From NCBI GenBank assembly GCA_914767715.1, contig OU612065.1, forward strand, positions 7,256,001 through 7,316,000: a DNA stretch of 60,000 bases, written 5' to 3'. Origin of the DNA: Membranipora membranacea (Eukaryota > Bryozoa > Gymnolaemata > Cheilostomatida > Membraniporidae). The first letter of the stretch is position 1. Each line of letters opens with the position of its first letter. Both the position numbers and the translations under genes were made by a program. Under the pieces are notes generated by a model. That model was not told the DNA's origin, ran no database searches, and worked only from the letters and a program-made list of their open reading frames with translations. Positions 59,944-60,000 of the stretch are shown one piece after another.

Positions 59944-60000
59944 TTAAATTTGAATTAATTTTTTGACAGCTGGGCCTATAGGACTATAGGTCCTCTCGAA

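Overview
The window is animal nuclear DNA. It is AT-rich, its genes are split into short exons (about 10 to 600 bases) by GT-AG introns, and every recognisable gene belongs to a metazoan family. The mobile-element content (a PHD-containing CR1/jockey-type LINE, a short LTR element, a MULE remnant, many foldback elements) and the moderate intron sizes fit a non-vertebrate animal. I cannot name the phylum. All exon chains were read by eye; each was checked for GT/AG borders and for phase continuity.

Layout. 422-7074 (+): 3' part of a NEK-family protein kinase whose N-lobe lies left of the window. 7-17 kb: no host gene; a broken MULE-transposase fragment (10.1-10.5 kb), short palindromic elements, and a reverse-strand LINE with both ORFs open (12.0-16.3 kb). 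17.8-18.8 kb (+): exons of an unrecognised acidic/NLS-bearing protein. 20.4-21.5 kb: TGCGCATT-containing tandem arrays and a complex inverted repeat. 21882-24177: an LTR element with a perfect 5-bp target-site duplication that carries only a gag-like ORF. 24909-26212 (+): DDIAS/noxin-like OB-fold gene, 5' end not found. 26583-27311 (+): class A GPCR relic with stops between TM3 and TM4.

27946-33545 (-): complete lysosomal glucosylceramidase gene (GBA-like, 11 exons, 517 aa). 35547-41456 (-): FBXW8-like F-box/WD gene (12 exons, 600 aa, possibly missing a last exon). 44727-47555 (+): MOB2-like kinase activator, 5' exon not found. 48717-49617 (+): two-exon, 234-aa protein with a caspase-like His-Gly / Gln-Cys pattern that I do not recognise as a known family. 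51254-56184 (+): divergent forkhead gene (9 exons, 545 aa). 56788-59943 (-): complete ACAA2-type mitochondrial thiolase (9 exons, about 393-403 aa).

The host genes are unrelated housekeeping or regulatory genes with no sign of joint function. The best candidates for something undescribed are the clan-CD-like protein at 48.7-49.6 kb, a family of about 30-bp palindromic insertions (CAGAG...GATATATC...CTCTG), two of them flanked by direct repeats, the gag-only LTR element, and the altered recognition helix of the forkhead protein.
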